Of a DNA stretch of 64,000 nt, positions 58,055 through 64,000 are shown one piece after another. The position numbers were made by a program, and so were the translations under genes. This stretch comes from Beta vulgaris subsp. vulgaris. Taxonomy: Eukaryota; Streptophyta; Magnoliopsida; Caryophyllales; Amaranthaceae. The stretch lies in the NCBI RefSeq assembly GCF_026745355.1, contig NC_079209.1, forward strand, positions 33,965,899-34,029,898. The letters are read 5' to 3'. The notes under the pieces are model-generated. The model was not told the DNA's origin. It ran no database searches and was given only the letters and a program-made list of their open reading frames with translations. Position 1 is the stretch's first letter. Each line of letters starts with the position of its first letter.

Positions 58055-58363
58055 CAGTGTGTTTGGTTCATTTTTAGTAAAGGAAAGGAAGAGAAGAGAA
58101 AGGAAGGGAAGAGAAAAGAAAAGAATGGAAGAGAAAGGAAAAAACCTTAACTTCCTATGTTTGGTATAAATTTTCTCTTTCCTCCCAAATTCCCCCCTTT
58201 TGGGAGGAATGGAAAGTGAAATTTTATTAAAGAGTCTTTCCTTCCAATTCCTCCCATTTCCTTTCACTTAATTTTTCTTTTTAATGAACCAAACCTTGGA
58301 AAGTAACAAATTTCCTTCCACTTTCTTTATTTTCCTTCCAAATTCTCTCTACCAAACACGCTG
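58055..58363. mobile_element. PIF/Harbinger-type (Tourist-like) MITE, 309 bp
   Basis: Inverted ends cagtgtgtttggt and accaaacacgctg (one mismatch) are flanked by TAA on both sides (58052-58054 and 58364-58366), the 3-bp PIF/Harbinger duplication. The inside is purine-rich on the left and pyrimidine-rich on the right and folds back. The minus-strand ORFs are artefacts. Confidence 0.82.
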
Positions 58364-58856
58364 TAAAACAAAGAGGATTAATAGAGTGGTGATTGTATGA
58401 TAAATGGGTTTTGGTATTAGGCGTTAATGAGGGAATCGTAAGGAGAGTTGAGAAAATATTTCGTATCGTGAATGCCAAAAAGTACATGACATATATACAT
58501 ATACACATGCTGAGAGGTAAAGACATTGAAAAGGTAATTAACCGATAATTCAGTCAAAGTTGCTTTTTATTATTGGGGTTTGTTAAACATCGCCCATTAT
58601 TTCCTTAAAATCGCCCAAATTTATATATGAATGGACGATTATATCCTTATGTGTTTTAACCAATATTATTTTACTATATCTTCCAAATTTTTACTGTTAT
58701 GCAAAATTTAACTTTCACTTCTCTCAAAACTCTAAAATAACCGGCGGCACTCACCGACATTCATTGAAATTAACTCTAAAATTTGCGGCACTCACCGGCA
58801 GTCATTGAAATTATTGATCTCCCACTAGGCGAACGCCATTAATTAATACAGAAATA

Positions 58857-61800
58857 ATGTCGTCTTCGGCTCAGGTATTTTTTTTTCGCTTCGAAAACAA
58901 CGAACGTGTAGCCAGAACGATCGCCTTATGGATCAAACGTCTGGCCAGGACGTTTGATCCATAGGGCGAACGTTTAGGCCAAACGTTCGACCCATGGACA
59001 TAACGTCCTGGCCAGACGTTGGGCCCATGGGTCGAACGTCCGGGCCACACGTTCGACCCATGGGTCCAACGTCCTGGCCGGACGTTGGTTCTGGGCAACG
59101 CCAAACCTAATTTTTTTTAGGAAAAAGCTGGGAGGAACATTTAACCTAATGAGTTATTAAATGTTCAATATTCTATTTTTTATATTTGTTTGGAATATTC
59201 TGAATTTTTTATTTGGTTTGAATATTTTAATTTTTTTTAATTAACAATAATTTATTTGTTTTTTTTTCCAGGAGCTTGTTAATAATGGGATTAATTATAA
59301 TCATTATTTTAACAATTCTCCTCAATTTAATATTCGTGATGATGCTGTCGAATGGTGTAGAAAGATTGCTCTTGAATTCGGTTTTTTTTTGTGATAACCA
59401 GTCATAAAAAGAATTTTCAATATCTAGATTGTGAACGTGGTAAGAAAAAAGAACTTCGTGATTTCAGTTCAGCAATCAGGAGAAAAACGAAAAGAAAAGC
59501 ATGTGGTTGTCCATTTCGGTTGTTTCTTGTCCCGATGAAAAACTATTCGTATTGGGTTGTCAAGACTAAGGCAGAACATGGGTTTCATAATCACCCAATG
59601 ATGTTATACCCAGAGGGTCATCGACAGATTAGCGGTCTCAGTCCCGGTGCGAAGAAGTTAGTTGGAGAACTAACTGCAGCCCATGTGAAACCACGCACAT
59701 CATGAAAGCCATTACAAGTGCATTTCCGTCAGTGAAGCCTAACATGAGGCACATTTATAATTGTAAAGATTTGTTAAGAAGAGAGAGATCAGAAGGCAGA
59801 AATGCAGCTCAGGAGTTTCTTCATCAGGCTGTTCAAAGCAATTATCTGTTTGGCTTGATTCGGACGAGATGGGTAGGGTGACACATACATTCATTGCACA
59901 CCCGACGTCCGTGAACTTAGTCCGTACATATCCGCATGTGCTTCACATTGATGCAACGTACAAGACAAACAAGTACTTGTATCCTTTGGTAGAGATTGTT
60001 GGTGTCACACCAACCAACAAGAATTTTCTTGTTGCATGGGCTTTGCTGCAACATGAGGATGCTGAGAGTTACCGCTGGATGTTGTTGGCACTGAAAAACC
60101 TCATTGGCTGTGTGGCGCCAAATGCCATTGTGAGTGATCGAGATCTGGCTTTATGCAAATATATCTCGGACGTTTTTCCCACATCTGCGCATCTACTTTG
60201 CACGTGGCATATTAACAATGATGTGGAGGCATGGGTAGCGAGGAAGTGTGGTGGGATAAAGCAGATCGGGATTATGTTCGGCCGAGGGGCTTGGGCTAGG
60301 GTTATGAAGTCAAAAACGAGGATGAGTATGAGAAAAATGTAGCCAATATGATGGATGAGTGGGGTGAACTTGGCAAAAACACATCTATTGATTTTCCTAC
60401 CTATATCAACGGAACTTGGCTTGTGCACAAGGAGAAGTTTGTGCAATGTTGGACGGATCGAGTACGACACTTTGGCAACACAACCAACAACAGATGCGAG
60501 AGTTCACATTCGGCTTTGAAGGAGTGGATTGCTACTCCAACCGAAGCAATCGACACATTATTTATGCAGATCTATTCTTTTATTACCGGACAGTTGACAG
60601 AGATCAGAAACTCCTTGGAAGCCTCCCGTCGTAGTCATGGGACTGAGTTTGACATACTACCATATAGCGCCTTGAATGGTTGTGCTCTCAGTACTGTTTG
60701 GAGCTGATTCAGGATGAGTTTGGTAGAATCAAGGCTTATGATGGGGATTGGAGTAGATGCGGATGTGTAGTTCAGAATACACATGGTATTCCGTGTGCTT
60801 GTCACACCTTCTTCGCCGTGCAGAAGGGCGTCTCCTATACTGTCAGGAGGTTGATCCATTTTGGTACAGACTAGCCATTGGTGATGGTACAGATTCAGCT
60901 GAGATATTATCTGAGCGCGATCAGGACCGTCAGTTCTTCATGTCATTATGTGACCGAGGTACAGGCTAGGGATCCCGCGATCATGAGGTCTGTTTCTCGG
61001 GTACTCCAACTTGAATTGTACCCCGACCGTCGTTCATTTGAGGAGCCAGAAGTTAATGCGACGAGTAAAGGTCGGGGAAAGTTGAACAAGGGCTTGCGAC
61101 GGAACAAAAGTGGGTTTGAGCACGTTATGGGCAAGTCTACGAGTAGTGGCAAATCTTCTGCGGCCACTGGTAATTATACGTATATCTATTTACTTTAATT
61201 GTTTGTTTTGTATAATTGGACACATTTAATTAAATTGATTTGTACTAACTTTGCAGGATGGAGATTCGATATGGAACGTTTTCCATACTTTCATAGACTT
61301 CCACTGACCATCCAAGAGCATATTGAAGGCTGGCTTGATGTAGTTGCCGATGGTAATTGCGGTTTTCGATGCGTAGCAGATGCTTTTTGTTCGGGTCAAG
61401 ACAATTGGGACATTGTACGTCGAATACGGTGAGTGAATTGCATCAAAATGGTCCTCTGTTTCATTGGATATATGGTGATGATCTGAATGAGGCAATTACG
61501 CGTATTACATGGGAAGGTGAACGTTGCGGGGAGGAACACTATATGGAGGTCCTTGCAGATTTGTACCCCATTGCGAACCATTACAGATGCACAATCTTTT
61601 TTTTCGGTCTAAATGGTCGTTTTGATATGTCGGCTACAATTCTTCCAGTTGATGTTGGAGGTAGGAACGCTATGCCACAAAGAGAGTTAGCCATAGCTCA
61701 TCTTGGGAGTTACAAGCATTTCATTCGGCTTCAACTTAAGCAAGGACACTCGGTCCCTCAGATTCCTCCACCATGGTTTAGAGTTGCTTCCCAAAATGTT

Positions 61801-61893
61801 CTTTCTTGGGCACAACATTATTCAAGACGGACACAACGTTGGGATTCATCGTCGACCTCTACGACTCGAACAACAACTACAACTATTGATTAG
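58857..61893 (+). pseudogene. FAR1-type MULE transposase with SWIM and OTU domains, frameshifted
   Basis: Exon 1 is MSSSAQ (58857-58874), then a 397-bp intron, then exon 2 from 59272. Order: a FAR1 DNA-binding zinc region (CRKIALEFGF, LDCERGK, ACGCPFRLF, HGFHNHPM); a MULE transposase core (HIDATYKTNKYLYPLVEIVG, IVSDRDLALCKY, CTWHINNDVEA at about 59950-60240); NNRCESSHSALKEW; a SWIM zinc finger (CGCVVQNTHGIPCACH, about 60750-60800). After an intron at about 61168-61256 comes an OTU-like cysteine protease (VVADGNCGFRCVADAF with the catalytic Cys; HLGSYKHFIRL with a His). Frameshifts occur near 59391, 59705, 59870, 60300, 60690, 60880 and 61425. It is non-functional as read. Confidence 0.85.
58900..59104. 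repeat. 33-bp tandem repeat with internal palindromes, in the transposase intron
   Basis: About six units of 33 bp lie in intron 1. Read on the minus strand each unit has an AACGT...ACGTT inverted pair around ggcca and a gacccatgggtc-type palindrome. The phase of 33 keeps a minus-strand frame open with an 11-residue repeat (NVWPGRSTHGS type), which is probably a by-product of the period and not a protein. Confidence 0.8.
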
Positions 61894-62155
61894 TTTTTAC
61901 TCTTTTTACTTGTACTAGCTGTGTTAATTTATAAAGTAAGAGTAGTATTTATGAATGAGTTGTGTTGAATGAATCATGTTTCCAAATAAATTTTAAACAA
62001 TTCCAATTTCATCTATAGATGGTAATAAAGAAGAAAAATGAAAAGCATATAAAAAACATAATTTGAACTAAATAAAACTACTACAAATAGTTAAAAGTAT
62101 TATGAATTATAAAAACTAACAAAAACATCGAGTGTTTAAACATAACTAAAATATG
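61894..62155. other. short spacer between convergent MULE and PMD genes
   Basis: About 260 bp of AT-rich DNA separate the two stop codons. It must hold both 3' ends. Confidence 0.5.
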
Positions 62156-62648
62156 CTACTCATTCTCTTCATTCGTATTATTTAACACTTTGTTCCAATC
62201 CTGAATGAGCTGATCAAACGTCTGACATGTTTCTGTTAGCCATTCACTCTCATCCCTATGTTCTAATACTGGGCGGGCTGCATGTATCCACCTATTCATC
62301 AACTGAAAAACAAAAAAAAAATATTTACGTGCTCGTCAATATATGAAATACAAGTACATTAATCCAAATATTTAAACCATTTAAATATATTACCTGCTCG
62401 GTCGCCGTACGATCTGGTATGGATCGTGCAACATTACCTCCATTCAATAGATATGGATGTGAATGTCGTTCATACCAAGATAAGTAATCAGTAGAACAAG
62501 CCGACGGTGTTGAACCTTTCTTAAATAGTTCTAAGTATATACAATTACCTGTTGTACACAAAATAATATTTGTTTAATAATACAATAATAATAATAATTA
62601 ATAAATAATATAATAATAGTAATAATAATAATAATAATATATATAATG

Positions 62649-62717
<69 letters not shown>

Positions 62718-64000
62718 GTAGTATTTTTACCTGTCGGGAACGAAGACCATGATGACTCACAGTAGACAGGAGAAGATTGCACAACATACTTTCCCTTGCT
62801 AGGCCTAGATGCAGACTCTGGAGCAATAACAGGAACAGGTACAATCTGCATACGACCTAACTGCCGCAAACATCGATCAGGCATATAGGGCTCGACGACT
62901 CCCCGATATCGAATGGTACCCCTGTATAATGTTCTCGAGATGGTGGTCGGATCAAAATCATGACCATAAGGCAACCAATCCACCTGCAATTTTTACAAAT
63001 ATCAGCAACCTTACTTAATGACTTCAAGTATAAAAAAAACTCATAATAATAGTACATAAAAATTAACTTACATCCTCTGCTGTGAGAGTGTCCAGCTGTC
63101 TCCTGATGGAACAAAGACGGTCATGAGACCTCTTCTCCGGGTACACAGTCCAACTCTGCGCTCGTGGACCTCCCCCACCACTGATATGCTGTGCGCGTGG
63201 CCTGAAGCATGGAAAGTACTCATAAATCCATGCTTGGAGTAAAGTCAAACATCCAGTGATCCCAACTGTGGAGGTCCGACTAGCCTCACCCAACTGACGA
63301 TACAAGTACGCAAGTGTAGCCGACCCCCAAGAGAACGTGTGAATGTTATCTGGAGAACTAGCCTCAACAAGGTCAAATGGTCTCAACCTCGATCCACTCT
63401 TATCTGTGAACAAACAACACCCTAAAATCAACCATATAATGCCCGTCAGCTGTCTCTCCAATGGAGCAGGTGGCTCTTCTGACAGAATCTCAGCAACCCC
63501 CTGTGCACTAATAGCACCATTATCCCAAAATGGACTCCAAAGGTCTGCAATTGTCCTACCGATCAAGTCAGCAACCAAACCCCTAAGAGCACCAAATGAA
63601 GTGGTGTCATGAACCAGACACCCCTCAACTGGAAGATGCAATATATGCACTACATCATGCATCATGATCGTCATCTCCCCAAACGGTAGGTTAAAAGAAC
63701 TCGTATCGGGTTGCCACCGCTCGACAAATGTTGAAATCAAGGGTGCATCAATGTGTGTGAACATAGTAAAAGGGATATGGTACAGAGACGTCCTATGAAG
63801 ACGAGCCTGTATCGGTGGAGGCAAGGTCCTAACCCATGTCCTCAAACGTGCACAAATCCTCTCTCGGGTCTGACACTTCAGGGGAATTCTATCTCCCTCT
63901 CCCCAAATCTCCATAGCTATGTGTCCACCAAAACTAGGGATAACTGACCCAACCGTAGGTCCTCCTGCAACTGGACCTGTGACCTTCCAGCTAAGGTCAT
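62156..64000 (-). CDS. plant mobile domain (MAIN-like) protein, 5' end outside the window
   Basis: Four exons are visible: 64000-63072 (open to the edge), 62983-62731, 62548-62394 and 62302-62156, with canonical GT-AG borders and matching phases at each junction. No stop or frameshift is seen. Exon 1 carries the plant mobile domain (PMD, MAIN/PP7-long-form type): SVIPSFGGHIAMEIW, LISTFVERWQPDTSSFNLPF, GEMTIMMHDVVHILHLPVEG, WGSATLAYLYRQLGEASR. Exon 2 begins VDWLPYGHDFDP and includes TLYRGTIRYRGVVEPYMPDR; exon 3 has LSWYERHSHPYLL; the last exon ends NNTNEENE. PMD proteins include MAIN factors of genome maintenance and many transposon-borne copies. The neighbouring MULE favours a transposon-borne origin, but the intact frame suggests it was active recently or is under selection. 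Confidence 0.88.
62580..62717. repeat. (AAT)n microsatellite in PMD intron 2
   Basis: Over 40 units of AAT with a few interruptions lie inside the intron 62549-62730. They create long Ile/Leu-rich minus-strand frames that are artefacts. Confidence 0.95.

Larger units (their letters stand above)
58575..61893 (+). mobile_element. MULE-type transposon carrying FAR1-OTU transposase (left part)
   Basis: The transposase relic at 58857-61893 is preceded at 58575 by ggggtttgttaaacatcgcc, a candidate left terminal inverted repeat. No matching right end was found up to 64000, so the element may extend beyond the window and include the plant mobile domain gene. Confidence 0.45.

Noticed and set aside
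58871..59104. 77-residue protein with an 11-residue repeat
   Set aside because: The open frame follows from a repeat period of 33 bp; the region lies in an intron of the opposite-strand transposase gene.
62531..62989. Ile-rich membrane-like extension of the PMD exon
   Set aside because: It is translation of the (AAT)n microsatellite in intron 2; clear donor at 62730 and acceptor at 62549 remove it.

Overview
The window is nuclear DNA of a flowering plant. The evidence is plant-type GT-AG introns, Ty1/copia and Ty3/gypsy elements with plant primer-binding sites, L1-type LINEs, Stowaway, PIF and hAT MITEs, a FAR1/MULE transposase relic and a plant mobile domain gene. I cannot name the species. 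The lineages of transposon resemble those common in eudicots. No bacterial-style operon, CRISPR, rRNA or convincing tRNA gene was seen.

Layout. 1-2963: an unassigned promoter-like fragment, then a 3'-truncated copia element on the minus strand. 2964-3907: a degenerate AT-rich tandem repeat. 3908-13432: a Tat-lineage Ty3/gypsy element. It lost everything from the primer-binding site to mid-integrase but keeps a spliced antisense gene and an array of 59-bp hairpin repeats, and its 3' LTR holds a 2.9-kb solo LTR (with a PIF MITE inside). 13433-20600: a SIRE-like copia gag remnant whose LTR is split by a chromovirus-like element with a 3.7-kb LTR. 20890-22260: two divergently arranged host genes, an unidentified acidic protein (minus) and a diverged importin-alpha-like ARM-repeat gene (plus).

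22088-54660: the ARM-repeat gene, swollen to about 32 kb by intron insertions. One intron holds a LINE (18-bp target duplication). Another holds a second, almost complete LINE (20-bp target duplication). That second LINE contains a copia-type solo LTR and a chromovirus-like solo LTR. The latter contains a 14.8-kb Athila-like tandem dimer with three LTRs and two pol-less internal regions. Every layer is delimited by target-site duplications, so the order of insertion can be read directly.

54661-58560: mostly intergenic DNA with a 93-bp minisatellite, a tRNA-derived SINE candidate, a hAT MITE and a PIF MITE. 58575-64000: a frameshifted FAR1-type MULE transposase with a SWIM zinc finger and a C-terminal OTU-like cysteine protease domain (plus), facing tail to tail an apparently intact, four-exon plant mobile domain (MAIN-like) gene (minus) that runs off the right edge. 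The two may belong to one large MULE.

The most unusual objects are the three-LTR Athila-like dimer, the antisense spliced gene plus hairpin array of the Tat element, and the MULE-OTU / plant mobile domain pair with palindromic 33-bp repeats in the transposase intron.
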